Of a stretch of 64,000 bases of DNA, positions 17,062-26,485 are shown piece by piece; position 1 is the stretch's first letter, and each line of letters opens with the position of its first letter. Made by a program: the position numbers and the translations under genes. This DNA is from an uncultured Erythrobacter sp. (GTDB taxonomy: Bacteria; Pseudomonadota; Alphaproteobacteria; Sphingomonadales; Sphingomonadaceae). The notes below the pieces were generated by a model that did not search any database, was not told the DNA's origin, and saw nothing but the letters and a program-made list of their open reading frames with translations. The stretch is from contig CANMIS010000001.1 of the NCBI GenBank assembly GCA_947498065.1, forward strand, positions 496,001 to 560,000, given 5' to 3'.

Positions 17062-17471
17062 GTTTCCGTATCCTTTCGCTTCCCATCTGCTCCATATCGC
17101 TCTTCATAAACCTCCAGCGCAGGCAGGACCTTCAGCAGGCGCAATGTGCCGATCACAACAATCACAGTCAGCGGCGCCCAAACGGCAAACTGAAGCAGCA
17201 ATGGCGGACGAAAGGCGCTTTCGACCCCAACCGCAATCATGATCAAGACCACCGCGATCACCATGGTGATGAACCCGGCTATGCGCCCGCCGCGCTCCAG
17301 TTCCGCGAAGGGTAGCTCACATGATGTGCACCGCATGGCGAATTGGGCCGGCGTCTCGAAGAGCGTCCGCTCGCCGCACCTTGGGCACAAACCGAAAAGG
17401 GCAGCCCGGCGCCAAGTAACTGGTGTGCCGCGCTGCCCCTTTTCATTCGGCAGATCTTTGCCTGATTGCAT
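17058..17471 (-). CDS. DUF983 membrane protein
   Basis: A 137-residue protein with two CxxC pairs, LCPRCGERTLF and MRCTSCELPF, which probably bind zinc, followed by two transmembrane helices (near residues 65-85 and 95-115). DUF983 genes regularly sit between ctaE and surf1 in alphaproteobacteria, which suggests a part in oxidase assembly, but no function has been shown that I know of. The ATG at 17471 overlaps the ctaE stop (TGATG), and its own stop overlaps the surf1 start. Confidence 0.88.
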   Translation of the reverse strand: MQSGKDLPNEKGQRGTPVTWRRAALFGLCPRCGERTLFETPAQFAMRCTSCELPFAELERGGRIAGFITMVIAVVLIMIAVGVESAFRPPLLLQFAVWAPLTVIVVIGTLRLLKVLPALEVYEERYGADGKRKDTET

Positions 17472-18355
17472 CAGTGAACCGGTGCGCCCCAACCGCCCCA
17501 GATGTAGATGGCGATGAACAGGAACAGCCACACGACATCGACAAAGTGCCAATACCAAGCCGCCGCCTCAAAACCGAAGTGCTGGCGCGAGGTGAAGTGG
17601 CCGATATATGTCCGATAGAGGCACACGCCGAGGAAGATCGTACCGATCAGAACGTGGAACCCGTGGAAGCCGGTCGCCATGTAGAAGGCGGAGCTGTAGG
17701 TGTTCTGGCCAAAGTTGAACGGCGCGATTGAGTACTCATACGCTTGGATCGCGCTGAACAGCACGCCGAGCGCAATGGTGGCCCACAGGCCTTGCTTCAG
17801 ACCTTCGCGGTCACCGTGGATCAGCGAGTGGTGCGCCCAGGTCACCGTGGTGCCAGAACACAGCAGGATCAGCGTGTTCAGCAGCGGGAGCGAGAAAGCA
17901 TCGAGCACTTCCATACCCTCTGGTACAAGCGCGCTACCGGTTGCTGAAGTGTCCGTCAGGAAGAGGTTCTCGGTCATTTGCTCCGCAGTGCCAGCTGCGG
18001 TCACAACGAGCGGCTCGGGGAAAAGTGCGAAGTCAAAGAAGCTCCAGAACCAACCGACAAAGAACATCACCTCAGAGGCGATGAACAGGATCATTCCGTA
18101 GCGCATGTGCAGCTGAACCACGGGCGTGTGATCGCCGCGCTCCGCTTCGGAAACGACATTCTTGAACCACATGAAGAACGTCGCGAGCAGACCGGCAAGA
18201 CCAAGGCCCATAACGACCCAGCCCGATTCCCCAAATACATCAGGGTTGAGCCACAGGATCATGCCTGACGTGAACATGAGCGCCGACATTGAGCCAACCA
18301 GTGGCCAAATGTCCGGTTCCAGAATGTGATAGTCGTGGTTGACGTTGCCAGCCAT
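17471..18355 (-). CDS. ctaE: Cytochrome c oxidase subunit III
   Basis: A 294-residue polytopic subunit of the aa3-type oxidase with seven hydrophobic segments. Typical stretches are NHDYHILEPDIWPL at the N-terminus, FFVGWFWSFFDFALFP, and FYMATGFHGFHVLIGT, and the C-terminal AAWYWHFVDVVWLFLFI. It starts 37 bases after ctaG ends and is translationally coupled to the DUF983 gene. Confidence 0.97.
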   Translation of the reverse strand: MAGNVNHDYHILEPDIWPLVGSMSALMFTSGMILWLNPDVFGESGWVVMGLGLAGLLATFFMWFKNVVSEAERGDHTPVVQLHMRYGMILFIASEVMFFVGWFWSFFDFALFPEPLVVTAAGTAEQMTENLFLTDTSATGSALVPEGMEVLDAFSLPLLNTLILLCSGTTVTWAHHSLIHGDREGLKQGLWATIALGVLFSAIQAYEYSIAPFNFGQNTYSSAFYMATGFHGFHVLIGTIFLGVCLYRTYIGHFTSRQHFGFEAAAWYWHFVDVVWLFLFIAIYIWGGWGAPVH

Positions 18356-18392
18356 GGAAAAAATCCCGTCTTAAAATGCTAGGTTTGTAGGT

Positions 18393-19007
18393 TTACGAGT
18401 CTTCGCTCGCTTGGTCTAGTGAACCGCTCGCAGCCGTTTTTACAGGCTCGCTTGCGCGGTGGAAAGTGTAGCTCAAAGTGATCTGCTCAACATCGGCCAT
18501 AAACTCGTCTTCGAGCATGGCTGGATCGACGTAATAGAGCACAGGCATGTGAACCTCTTCACCCGGCTGCAAAGTTTGCTGAGTGAAGCAGAAGCACTGA
18601 ATCTTGTGAAAGTATTTGCCCGCCTGCGAGGGCTCTACGTTGAATGTCGCAGTGCCGGTGATCGGCACGCGGCTGTTATTCTTTGCCACATAGGTTGCCA
18701 TGTCGCGCACGCCGATCTGAACCTCGTCGGTCGCCTGCGATGGGCGGAATTCCCATGGGACATCGCGCGCGGTCGAGCCATCGAAACGGATCGACATGGT
18801 GCGCGTGCTGGCTAGCGCTGCTGCTTTGTCAGCCTCGGCAAAGGTCGCGACTTGCGTCGTGCCGCCAAAGCCAGTCACCCGGCAAAACAGATCATACAGC
18901 GGAACCGCCGCATAGCCGAGGCCGAGCATGGCCAGCGCGCCTGCGAAGGCGAAAATACCAACGCGAACGTTCTCGCGTTCTACTGATGGGTTTGCGGCTG
19001 CACTCAT
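18393..19007 (-). CDS. ctaG: Cytochrome c oxidase assembly protein CtaG/Cox11
   Basis: A 204-residue membrane-anchored copper chaperone that delivers copper to the CuB site of subunit I. One N-terminal transmembrane helix (about residues 18-38) is followed by YDLFCRVTGFGGTT and the periplasmic beta domain with the copper-binding CFCFTQQ motif near residue 140. The start at 19007 overlaps the stop of the 44-residue gene upstream (ATGA); an in-frame start at 19088 would run through that gene. Confidence 0.95.
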   Translation of the reverse strand: MSAAANPSVERENVRVGIFAFAGALAMLGLGYAAVPLYDLFCRVTGFGGTTQVATFAEADKAAALASTRTMSIRFDGSTARDVPWEFRPSQATDEVQIGVRDMATYVAKNNSRVPITGTATFNVEPSQAGKYFHKIQCFCFTQQTLQPGEEVHMPVLYYVDPAMLEDEFMADVEQITLSYTFHRASEPVKTAASGSLDQASEDS

Positions 19008-19138
19008 CCAGCCTGTCCTCCAATACGAGCGATCGTAATCGCGTAAAACAGAACAACAAAAAACAGCAGAGTGCCGCCGACGACCCAATTGCGGGCCTTT
19101 TGGCGGCGCTTGGTTTCGGCTTCTTCGTCAGGGGTCAT
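19004..19138 (-). CDS. CoxF-like small membrane protein
   Basis: A 44-residue protein coded between ctaB and ctaG and overlapping both by four bases (ATGA at each end), which strongly supports translation. It has a charged N-terminus ([16 protein letters not shown]) and one transmembrane helix ([20 protein letters not shown]). Small proteins in this place are called CoxF in other alphaproteobacteria and are thought to help oxidase assembly; the assignment here is from position, size and topology, not sequence identity. Confidence 0.75.
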   Translation of the reverse strand: MTPDEEAETKRRQKARNWVVGGTLLFFVVLFYAITIARIGGQAG

Positions 19139-20118
19139 GCGAACCACCCTAGCCCTGTGAAGCCTTGGTAAGCTGCAACGCGGTCCACCACCAACGCGCC
19201 GAACAGCACGAAGAGGTAGAGGATGCTGAATTTAAACAGGCGCTTTTCCGGCACCATGTCATCATTCTCGCTCTTGGTGCGCGTGCCGACTTTCCAAGCA
19301 TAGGCGAAGAAGATCGCGGAAAGCACAATTGAGGTGACGCCATAAATCGCATCGGTTCCGCCGATCAGCCACGGCGCAATCACGATTGGGGTCAGCACGA
19401 TGGTGTAAATCAGGATCTGACGGCGGGTCGCCTGCTCGCCGGCAACCACAGGCAGCATCGGAATGCCCACCTTAGCGTAGTCAGACTTCATGAACAGCGC
19501 GAGCGCCCAGAAGTGCGGCGGCGTCCAGAAGAAGATGATCGCGAATAGCAGCACCGGCATCATGGTGATCTCACCAGTCACCGCGACCCAGCCAATCATC
19601 GGCGGGAACGCACCAGCGCCGCCGCCAATAACGATGTTTTGCGGCGTGCGCGGCTTTAGCCACATGGTGTAAATCACGGCGTAATAGACGACCGCCACAG
19701 CCAGGATTGCCGCCGCCAGCCAGCCAATCGCAACGCCCATCAGGCCGATTGCAACGAGCGATAGGAAAATCCCAAAATCGCGCGCATCATCGCGCCGCAT
19801 CCGCCCACTTGGCAAAGGACGATTGGCTGTGCGCTTCATCCCGGCGTCAATATCGGCTTCCCACCAATGATTGATCGACGCTGATCCGCCCGCACCCATC
19901 GCAATCGCGAGGATAGCAGTGAAGCCCAAGACTGGGTGGATCGTGCCGGGAGCGGCGAGAAGGCCGCAGATGCCAGTGAAGATAACCAGAGTCAGCACGC
20001 GCGGCTTCGTCAGAGCGAAGAAGTCACGCCAATCAGTCGGCATTGGGCGCGCGGTTGCAGACATGGCCGCGGCCTTGTCGACACCTGTACCCACAGAACT
20101 GTTTGCGCTTGCACTCAT
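19135..20118 (-). CDS. ctaB: Heme O synthase (protoheme IX farnesyltransferase)
   Basis: A 327-residue UbiA-family prenyltransferase with about nine transmembrane helices that farnesylates heme b, the first step to heme a. The prenyl diphosphate site is [15 protein letters not shown] (NxxxDxxxD form), and the second polar loop is [19 protein letters not shown], typical of CtaB. It lies after ctaD with a 132-base gap and is coupled to the small CoxF-like gene. The first 25 residues are variable, so the start could be later, for instance at the internal Met19 or Met26. Confidence 0.95.
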   Translation of the reverse strand: MSASANSSVGTGVDKAAAMSATARPMPTDWRDFFALTKPRVLTLVIFTGICGLLAAPGTIHPVLGFTAILAIAMGAGGSASINHWWEADIDAGMKRTANRPLPSGRMRRDDARDFGIFLSLVAIGLMGVAIGWLAAAILAVAVVYYAVIYTMWLKPRTPQNIVIGGGAGAFPPMIGWVAVTGEITMMPVLLFAIIFFWTPPHFWALALFMKSDYAKVGIPMLPVVAGEQATRRQILIYTIVLTPIVIAPWLIGGTDAIYGVTSIVLSAIFFAYAWKVGTRTKSENDDMVPEKRLFKFSILYLFVLFGALVVDRVAAYQGFTGLGWFA

Positions 20119-20250
20119 ATCAAAACCAGATCGCTGTTCGCGGCTCTCTTAATTTTGAAAGAAGCGCACCCTCATGGCGCGCCCCTTCCCGTTTCCTTGT
20201 TGTTTCAGCGGCGCGTTAAAGAAATCAGCGCGCCGCCAAATGGCCAGCCC

Positions 20251-21969
20251 TTAGGCGGTTGCTGGCTTGTCTTCGCGCGGCATGTGATCGTGATAATCGT
20301 GATGATCCTCAATCACTGGCAGCGTTTCAAACTGGTGGAATGGCGGCGGGCTAGAGAGCGTCCATTCGAGCGTCGTTGCGCCTTCACCCCATGGGTTGTT
20401 GCCAACCTTGCGGCCTGCCGTGAAGGCATAGGCGAGGTTGATGAAGAACAGCAGCATGGACGCCGCCATAATCATATAGCCCACGGTCGACACTTGGTTC
20501 CAATAGGTGAACGCTTCCACATAGTCAGGATAGCGGCGCGGCATGCCCTGCATCCCCAGGAAGTGCTGCGGGAAGAAGATCACGTTCACACCGATGAAGA
20601 AGCCCCAGAAGTGCAGGTGCGAAAGCAGTTCGGAATGCATCCGGCCGCTCATCTTCGGGAACCAGTAGTAGAAGCCCGCGAAGAGCGAGAACACCGCACC
20701 CATCGACAGTACGTAGTGGAAGTGAGCAACCACGTAGTAAGTGTCGTGCAGGTTATCATCGATGCCGCCATTGGCGAGTACGACGCCGGTCACACCGCCA
20801 ACGGTGAACAGGAAGATGAAGCCCATTGCCCAAACCATTGGTGATTTGAACTCGAGGCTGCCGCCCCACATGGTTGCGATCCAGCTGAAGATCTTCACGC
20901 CGGTCGGCACTGCGATCACCATGGTGGCCGCGGTGAAGTACATCTTCGTGTTTACGTCCAGGCCGACCGTATACATGTGGTGCGCCCACACGATGAAGCC
21001 GACAACGCCGATTGCGACCATGGCATAGGCCATGCCGAGATAGCCAAACACAGGCTTGCGGCTGAAGGTTGCAACGATCTGAGAGATCATGCCGAAGCCC
21101 GGCAGGATCATGATGTAAACCTCTGGGTGACCAAAGAACCAGAACAGGTGCTGATAGAGAACAGGGTCCCCGCCGCCGGCTGGATCAAAGAAGGTCGTGC
21201 CAAAGTTACGATCGGTCAGCAGCATGGTGATCGCCGCAGCCAGCACTGGAAGCGCGAGCAGCAGCAGGAATGCCGTGACCAGAACCGACCATACGAACAG
21301 CGGCATTTTGTGCAGGGTCATACCAGGCGCGCGCATGTTGAAAATGGTGGTGATGAAGTTTGTCGCACCAAGGATCGAGCCTGCACCCGCCAAGTGCAAT
21401 GAGAAGATCGCGAAGTCGACCGCCGGCCCTGGAGAGCCCGTGGTCGAAAGCGGCGCATAGACCGTCCAGCCAACGCCTGCGCCCTGCCCGGTTCCGCCCG
21501 GCACAAACAGCGAGAAGACGAGGCTTAGGAAGCCAGCAACCGTCAACCAGAACGAGATATTGTTCATCCGCGGGAACGCCATATCCGGCGCACCAATCAT
21601 CAGCGGCACAAACCAGTTACCAAAGCCGCCGATCATCGCTGGCATGACCATGAAGAAGACCATGATCAGACCGTGAGCGGTGATGAACACGTTCCACATA
21701 TGCAGGTTCGCATTCTCAGACGGCTCACCGCCCATAAATGCTACCGCATCGCCAAGGTATTGGATGCCTGGCGCGGCCAGTTCCATCCGCATAACGCCAG
21801 AAATGGCGCCGCCCACGATCCCAGCGATAATCGCAAAGATCAGATATAGCGTGCCGATATCCTTGTGGTTGGTCGACATAAACCAACGCTTGAAAAAGCT
21901 TGGCTTGTGATCCGCAGCATGTGCGTGATCATCGGTGTGAATGTCGAAACCTTCAGCGGTGGTTGCCAT
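20251..21969 (-). CDS. ctaD: Cytochrome c oxidase subunit I (aa3 type)
   Basis: A 572-residue heme-copper oxidase subunit with 12 transmembrane helices. Heme and copper ligands lie in [28 protein letters not shown] (with the His-Tyr crosslink pair), WAHHMYTVG and [17 protein letters not shown]. The helix VI glutamate proton gate of A1-type oxidases precedes HPEVY in the usual form (FGHPEVY), pointing to a mitochondrial-like aa3 enzyme. It follows ctaC by 45 bases. It catalyses oxygen reduction coupled to proton pumping in the inner membrane. Confidence 0.98.
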   Translation of the reverse strand: MATTAEGFDIHTDDHAHAADHKPSFFKRWFMSTNHKDIGTLYLIFAIIAGIVGGAISGVMRMELAAPGIQYLGDAVAFMGGEPSENANLHMWNVFITAHGLIMVFFMVMPAMIGGFGNWFVPLMIGAPDMAFPRMNNISFWLTVAGFLSLVFSLFVPGGTGQGAGVGWTVYAPLSTTGSPGPAVDFAIFSLHLAGAGSILGATNFITTIFNMRAPGMTLHKMPLFVWSVLVTAFLLLLALPVLAAAITMLLTDRNFGTTFFDPAGGGDPVLYQHLFWFFGHPEVYIMILPGFGMISQIVATFSRKPVFGYLGMAYAMVAIGVVGFIVWAHHMYTVGLDVNTKMYFTAATMVIAVPTGVKIFSWIATMWGGSLEFKSPMVWAMGFIFLFTVGGVTGVVLANGGIDDNLHDTYYVVAHFHYVLSMGAVFSLFAGFYYWFPKMSGRMHSELLSHLHFWGFFIGVNVIFFPQHFLGMQGMPRRYPDYVEAFTYWNQVSTVGYMIMAASMLLFFINLAYAFTAGRKVGNNPWGEGATTLEWTLSSPPPFHQFETLPVIEDHHDYHDHMPREDKPATA

Positions 21970-22014
21970 GGTTCAAATTCTCTCGGACTGTTTAATTCGT
22001 TAAATTCTTAAGTC

Positions 22015-22998
22015 TTACGACGCGGTGTCTTCAGCAGCAGCTTCGGCCGGAGCCTCTGCCACGGCATCGCCAGGCACTTCGCCGCCTTTGCTGCGGATCC
22101 AAGCCTCAAACTGCTCCATCGGCAGCGCCTCTACCGTGATCGGCATGTAAGCGTGACGCGCACCGCACAGCTCTGAACACTGGCCATAATACACGCCAGG
22201 CTCTTCAATTGTGAGCAGTTTTTCATTGAGGCGGCCAGGAACCGCATCCATTTTAAACCACAGCGACGGCACCGCGAAAGCGTGGATCACATCGGCAGCG
22301 GTTGTTTGCACGCGCAGCGGAACGCCTGCGGGCACAACCATGCGGTTATCAACGGCCAGCTGGAATGGCTCACCACTCTCTTCGGCTTGCTCTTCGGTCA
22401 GCATGTTTGAAATGACCTCAAACTCGCCGTAGTCTGGATAGTTATAACCCCAATACCACTGGTATCCGGTCGCCTTGATCGTCACGGCATTTTCCGGCGG
22501 CGTTTCATATTGGCGCGCCAGCAGCGAGATTGAAGGAACTGCGATCACCACCAGAATGATCACCGGAACAATCGTCCAGATCACTTCGATGGCGGTGTTG
22601 TGAGTCGTTTTTGATGGGACAGGGTTGGCCGCCTTGCGATAGCGGACCACCACCCAAAGCAGCAGCGCAAGCACGAACAGGCTGATAATCGTGATGACCG
22701 GCATCAGGATCACATCATGCATCCACAGCGCGTATTTGCCGTCGGCGGAATACTGATCCTGGAAGGTCAGGCTCTTCCACGCATCGTCTTCATACGCCGT
22801 CGGCATGCCTTTGCCCTCGGTTGGCGCCATTGGCGTGTAAGCCGCATTGGCATCCACCGCCGGGGCTTCCGCCTCAGCAACTTCGCCAGCATCGGCTTCT
22901 TGCGCAACCGCCATTTGAGGCATCAGTGCAATCGAAAGGGCTGCAAACAAAGCAACCATCGCAAGCGACGCACGGTCGAAAATATGACCCAGTTTCAT
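22015..22998 (-). CDS. ctaC: Cytochrome c oxidase subunit II
   Basis: A 327-residue subunit with an N-terminal signal peptide, two transmembrane helices (near residues 95-115 and 140-160) and a periplasmic cupredoxin domain that binds the CuA centre. The CuA ligands are in the C-terminal YGQCSELCGARHAYMPI, together with the earlier His in VIHAFAVPSLWFK. The C-terminus ends in an Ala/Glu-rich tail. It is the first gene of the oxidase operon and diverges from pyrE across 211 bases. Confidence 0.97.
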   Translation of the reverse strand: MKLGHIFDRASLAMVALFAALSIALMPQMAVAQEADAGEVAEAEAPAVDANAAYTPMAPTEGKGMPTAYEDDAWKSLTFQDQYSADGKYALWMHDVILMPVITIISLFVLALLLWVVVRYRKAANPVPSKTTHNTAIEVIWTIVPVIILVVIAVPSISLLARQYETPPENAVTIKATGYQWYWGYNYPDYGEFEVISNMLTEEQAEESGEPFQLAVDNRMVVPAGVPLRVQTTAADVIHAFAVPSLWFKMDAVPGRLNEKLLTIEEPGVYYGQCSELCGARHAYMPITVEALPMEQFEAWIRSKGGEVPGDAVAEAPAEAAAEDTAS

Positions 22999-23154
22999 GT
23001 GTCTAATCTATCCGCTACTTATCCCATGCTGCCCTAAGAAGCAGCGCCCTTTGACCAGACACCGCCGACAGCTTTTGCGCCGACACTCCTGCCAACGTTG
23101 GGTGCCTCTTAGCTGCGCTTGCTCACTGCCTCAAGCGCTTCTAGGGAGAAAATT

Positions 23155-23217
23155 ATGCAAGCCACCATGTTTGGGGCGCAAGTTTGCAAAAAAGGTAGTG
23201 TTTCTACGCATGACTGA
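23155..23217 (+). CDS. Possible leader peptide overlapping the pyrE start
   Basis: A 20-codon frame (MQATMFGAQVCKKGSVSTHD) begins with ATG at 23155 behind a strong AGGGAGA at 23143-23149 and ends with a TGA that overlaps codons 2-3 of pyrE. pyrE itself has no well-placed ribosome-binding site, so ribosomes finishing this peptide could restart on pyrE. This is inferred from spacing only; the peptide has no recognisable family. Confidence 0.35.
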   Translation: MQATMFGAQVCKKGSVSTHD

Positions 23218-23791
23218 AGAAGAAGTTCTCGCTGAGTTTCGTGGTTCTGGCGCTTTGCTGGAGGGGCATTTCAAGCTCTCCTCGGGCCGCCATAGCGCGC
23301 ACTATCTCCAATGCGCCCGAGTCCTGATGAACCCGGAGCGCGCTGGCCGGCTGGCCCGAGCGGTGTGCGCTAACATCCCAAGAGAGGTGCGCGCGGCTGT
23401 GGATACTGTGGTTTCACCGGCCATGGGCGGCATCATAATTGGCCATGAAGTTGGCCGGTGCATGGAAAAAGACGCGCTATTTCTAGAGCGTCCCGAGGGA
23501 GAGTTTCATTTCCGTCGGGGATTCGCATTGGAACCGGGCGCCAAAGTGCTGATGGTGGAAGACGTGGTGACCACGGGTCTTTCCAGCCGCGAGGCAATTG
23601 CTGCCGTTGCGCGCGAAGGCGGTGAGGTTATCGCAGAATGTTCTTTGATCGATCGCTCTGGCGGAGAGGTGGACCTAGGTGTGCCCTTTTACCCATTGAT
23701 TGCGATCAATTTCCCCACATATTCCGATGATGAAGTGCCCGCCGAACTTGCCGCTATCGCGGTGACGAAGCCGGGCAGCCGCAAGGAATAG
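23210..23791 (+). CDS. pyrE: Orotate phosphoribosyltransferase
   Basis: A 193-residue enzyme that joins orotate to PRPP to make orotidine 5'-phosphate. The PRPP-binding motif is VLMVEDVVTTGLSS near residue 120, and FKLSSGRHSAHYLQCAR at the N-terminus binds orotate. The ATG at 23210 gives the family N-terminus (MTEEEVLAEF); the open frame reaches back to 22997 through sequence that is not conserved. It leads a plus-strand group with pdxJ 10 bases after it. Confidence 0.93.
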   Translation: MTEEEVLAEFRGSGALLEGHFKLSSGRHSAHYLQCARVLMNPERAGRLARAVCANIPREVRAAVDTVVSPAMGGIIIGHEVGRCMEKDALFLERPEGEFHFRRGFALEPGAKVLMVEDVVTTGLSSREAIAAVAREGGEVIAECSLIDRSGGEVDLGVPFYPLIAINFPTYSDDEVPAELAAIAVTKPGSRKE

Positions 23792-23801
23792 GCATCCACA
23801 T

Positions 23802-24542
23802 ATGACCGCGAAGCTCAGACTGGGCGTAAATATTGATCACGTCGCCACCATCCGCAATGCGCGCGGCGGCGACCATCCCGATCCTGTGCGCGCGGCGGAA
23901 ATTGTCGCCAGCGTCGGCGGCGATGGGATAACCGCTCACTTGCGCGAAGATCGCCGTCATATCCGCGATGAGGACTTAGCCCGGATCCAGACCGCGACTG
24001 AGCTACCGCTCAATCTTGAGATGGCTGCCACTCAGGAAATGCTGGAAATTGCACTGCGGCACAAACCGCACGCGGCCTGCATCGTCCCGGAAAAGCGCGA
24101 GGAACGCACGACAGAAGGCGGCCTCGATGCTGCCGGATTGCACAATACCCTCGCGCCGATTGTTGAGGAATTAAAAGCAGCGGGCATTCGCGTCTCGCTG
24201 TTCATTGAGGCAACAGACCGCCAACTGGACGCGTCTTTGCGCCTCGGCGTGCCCGTGGTCGAGTTTCACACCGGCGAATATGCCCACGCTTTTCTCGATG
24301 GGGACAACGCAAAAATTGAAGCTGAGCTGAAGCGCATTTCCGACATGGCCGCCTTGGCCGCGAAAAACGGGATTGAGCCGCATGCGGGCCACGGACTGAC
24401 CTTTGAGAATGTCCAGCCAATCGCTGCCATTCCTCAGATCGCTGAGCTGAACATCGGGCACTATCTAATTGGCGAAGCGGTGTTCACCGGCCTAGAGCCA
24501 GCGATCCGGCGGATGCGCGAACTGATGGACGAGGCACGCTAG
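23802..24542 (+). CDS. pdxJ: Pyridoxine 5'-phosphate synthase
   Basis: A 246-residue TIM-barrel enzyme that condenses deoxyxylulose 5-phosphate with aminoacetone phosphate derivative to give pyridoxine 5'-phosphate in vitamin B6 synthesis. Conserved motifs are LGVNIDHVATIRNARGG at the start, PHAACIVPEKREERTTEGGLD, and EPHAGHGLTFENV with phosphate contacts, then ELNIGHYLIGEA. It begins 10 bases after pyrE and ends one base before the next gene. Confidence 0.96.
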   Translation: MTAKLRLGVNIDHVATIRNARGGDHPDPVRAAEIVASVGGDGITAHLREDRRHIRDEDLARIQTATELPLNLEMAATQEMLEIALRHKPHAACIVPEKREERTTEGGLDAAGLHNTLAPIVEELKAAGIRVSLFIEATDRQLDASLRLGVPVVEFHTGEYAHAFLDGDNAKIEAELKRISDMAALAAKNGIEPHAGHGLTFENVQPIAAIPQIAELNIGHYLIGEAVFTGLEPAIRRMRELMDEAR

Positions 24543-24543
24543 T

Positions 24544-24831
24544 GTGAGCCAGCCTGAACTTCCGCCTCTAACGCGCACACAAAAAGGCTGGGCCTTCGGC
24601 GCGGCGGGCCTGTTCATTCTCAGCATTGGCTTTCTGGGATATGCGCTGTCAAACGGTGTGCTGGTCGCCTTTGCAATTGGCTGGGTGGCCCTACAGATTT
24701 TCGGCTATGTTGGATCGCTGAAACGCGGGAATGGCGATTTTGCCCATCCCTTGTTTAAGACACAGGTTATGCTGCACGCGGCGGCCTTGGGTCTCTTGGT
24801 TATGGTAATGTCGCGGGCTTTGGGCGGATGA
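24544..24831 (+). CDS. Small membrane protein of unknown function
   Basis: A 95-residue protein starting with GTG right after the pdxJ stop. It has three hydrophobic segments (about residues 17-35, 38-55, 73-92). I do not recognise it. Tight spacing in the pdxJ-acpS-lepB group supports translation. Confidence 0.7.
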   Translation: MSQPELPPLTRTQKGWAFGAAGLFILSIGFLGYALSNGVLVAFAIGWVALQIFGYVGSLKRGNGDFAHPLFKTQVMLHAAALGLLVMVMSRALGG

Positions 24832-24840
24832 GAATGACGC

Positions 24841-25158
24841 ATGGACAATAGTGCTGAGCAGAAAAAGCCGGGCTGGATGCTTGCCGTCATGGTTTGCTGG
24901 TATGCGCTGTGCCTGCTCGGAACCGGCTTTATTGCGCTGATCGGTATGGCCTTCGGTTCAGAGGTTCACCGCGGCGATCCGATCCCATTGCTTGATACTT
25001 TGATGGTTATTGGCCCATTCCTGATCAACATCGCTCTGCTGGTCGCGACCGTCGTCTTGTGGAACAAGGATAAAGTCCGGGAGGCGACCCTGCTTTGGGG
25101 CGCGAGCTTCCTCTTGGCTCTTGGCGCAATGGGATTTTTCAGCGGAGTGGCAATATGA
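24841..25158 (+). CDS. Small membrane protein of unknown function
   Basis: A 105-residue protein with three hydrophobic segments (about residues 12-36, 50-72, 82-103) and a short basic N-terminus ([12 protein letters not shown]). Its stop overlaps the acpS start (ATGA), so it is probably translated with acpS. No family recognised; it may be a paralogue-like companion of the 95-residue protein before it in topology only. Confidence 0.7.
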   Translation: MDNSAEQKKPGWMLAVMVCWYALCLLGTGFIALIGMAFGSEVHRGDPIPLLDTLMVIGPFLINIALLVATVVLWNKDKVREATLLWGASFLLALGAMGFFSGVAI

Positions 25159-25565
25159 TCATCGGCACCGGATCGGACCTCTGCAATATTGAACGGATCC
25201 AAAACTCGCTCGACCGGTTTGGCCAGCGGTTCGAGAACCGTGTCTTCACCGAGAAAGAGCGGGCCAAGGCCCAGCGCCGCCCCTTCACTATCGCTGGCAC
25301 CTATGCGAAGCGATTCGCCGCCAAAGAAGCTTTTAGCAAAGCAGTCGGCACCGGATTTCGGCGCGGGGTCTTTATGAAAGACATCGGCGTGGTTAACGCG
25401 CCGTCTGGCGCACCGACCCTCGCGCTAACCGGCGGCGCGGCGAAGCGTCTTGCGGAAATGGTCCCGGAAGGCCATGAGGCGCATGTTCATCTGACCCTAA
25501 CCGACGATCATCCATGGGCGCAGGCCTTCGTTATTATCGAAGCCTTGCCCATCCCCCAGACCTAA
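25155..25565 (+). CDS. acpS: Holo-[acyl-carrier-protein] synthase
   Basis: A 136-residue phosphopantetheinyl transferase that activates acyl carrier protein by moving 4'-phosphopantetheine from CoA to its serine. The Mg2+ site is formed by Asp8 in [15 protein letters not shown] and the Glu in [16 protein letters not shown]. The start at 25155 overlaps the preceding stop; the frame is open further upstream in non-conserved sequence. lepB follows after 8 bases, the common acpS-lepB order in alphaproteobacteria. Confidence 0.95.
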   Translation: MIIGTGSDLCNIERIQNSLDRFGQRFENRVFTEKERAKAQRRPFTIAGTYAKRFAAKEAFSKAVGTGFRRGVFMKDIGVVNAPSGAPTLALTGGAAKRLAEMVPEGHEAHVHLTLTDDHPWAQAFVIIEALPIPQT

Positions 25566-25573
25566 CGAGCATC

Positions 25574-26473
25574 ATGACCGAAGCCACGACAGTGACAGAC
25601 ACCAGCATCAAAACTGACGAAACGGCCGAAGAAAAGGTCAATTGGTTCGCGGAGCTTCGCGGGCTTCTGCTGATGCTGCTCGCGGTGCTCGCATTTCACA
25701 GCCTGGTGGCAAAGCCGTTCTACATCCCATCAACTTCGATGATGCCGACCCTGCACGTTGGCGACCGTTTGGTGGTTAGCAAATATCCCTATGGCTGGTC
25801 ATGGGCATCGGCTAGTTTTCACCTGCTGCCGCGCGGCGAATGGCGGGTTTTGGGCAGCACACCTGAATATGGCGATATCGTTATCCCCGTGCATCCAGTG
25901 CGTGACGAGGATTATATCAAGCGCGTGGTCGCCCTGCCCGGTGACACAATCGAAGTGCGCGAGGGGCAGATCATTCTCAATGGCGAGGCGATCAAGCGTG
26001 AGGTTGTGCCAGCGGTGCGCATCCCGTTCGAAGAAGAGCTGTTGTGCGATGATCGCCCTTGCCTGACCGCGTTCGAACCCTACCGTGCCCGCGAAGCCAG
26101 CGGCGCTCAATTCTACGAACCACCGACCTATCGCGAGACGCTGCCCAATGGCGCGACGTATTTGACGATTGATCACATCGAGGGTCAGCCGCACGACAAT
26201 TTCGGGCCGCTGATGATCCCGGAAGGCGCTGTCTTCGTCATGGGCGACAACCGCGATCATTCCGCAGACAGCCGCGCCACAATCCCGCAGCGCGGCCTTG
26301 GCGGCGCGATCCCGCTGGAGAACATTGGCGGGCGCGCAGAATTCATCACCTTCTCGCTCGACGGTTCAACCACTTGGAACCCAGGCAGCTGGTGGAGCAG
26401 CTTGCGCGGTGACCGCGCTTGGACCACGCTGCGTCCTGCCATCGCTGAGCGCAGCGCAGCAGACAGCGAGTAA
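25574..26473 (+). CDS. lepB: Signal peptidase I
   Basis: A 299-residue inner-membrane serine protease that removes signal peptides. After a 25-residue cytoplasmic tail there is one transmembrane helix (LRGLLLMLLAVLAFHSLVA, about 29-47), then the catalytic Ser55 in PSTSMMPTL and the general-base Lys116 in YIKRVVALPGD, and the conserved GDNRDHSADSR. An insertion with CDDRPC may form a disulfide in the periplasm. The ATG at 25574 is preferred over an upstream in-frame start at 25514 inside acpS. Confidence 0.95.
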   Translation: MTEATTVTDTSIKTDETAEEKVNWFAELRGLLLMLLAVLAFHSLVAKPFYIPSTSMMPTLHVGDRLVVSKYPYGWSWASASFHLLPRGEWRVLGSTPEYGDIVIPVHPVRDEDYIKRVVALPGDTIEVREGQIILNGEAIKREVVPAVRIPFEEELLCDDRPCLTAFEPYRAREASGAQFYEPPTYRETLPNGATYLTIDHIEGQPHDNFGPLMIPEGAVFVMGDNRDHSADSRATIPQRGLGGAIPLENIGGRAEFITFSLDGSTTWNPGSWWSSLRGDRAWTTLRPAIAERSAADSE

Positions 26474-26485
26474 GCGAGCCAGCGC

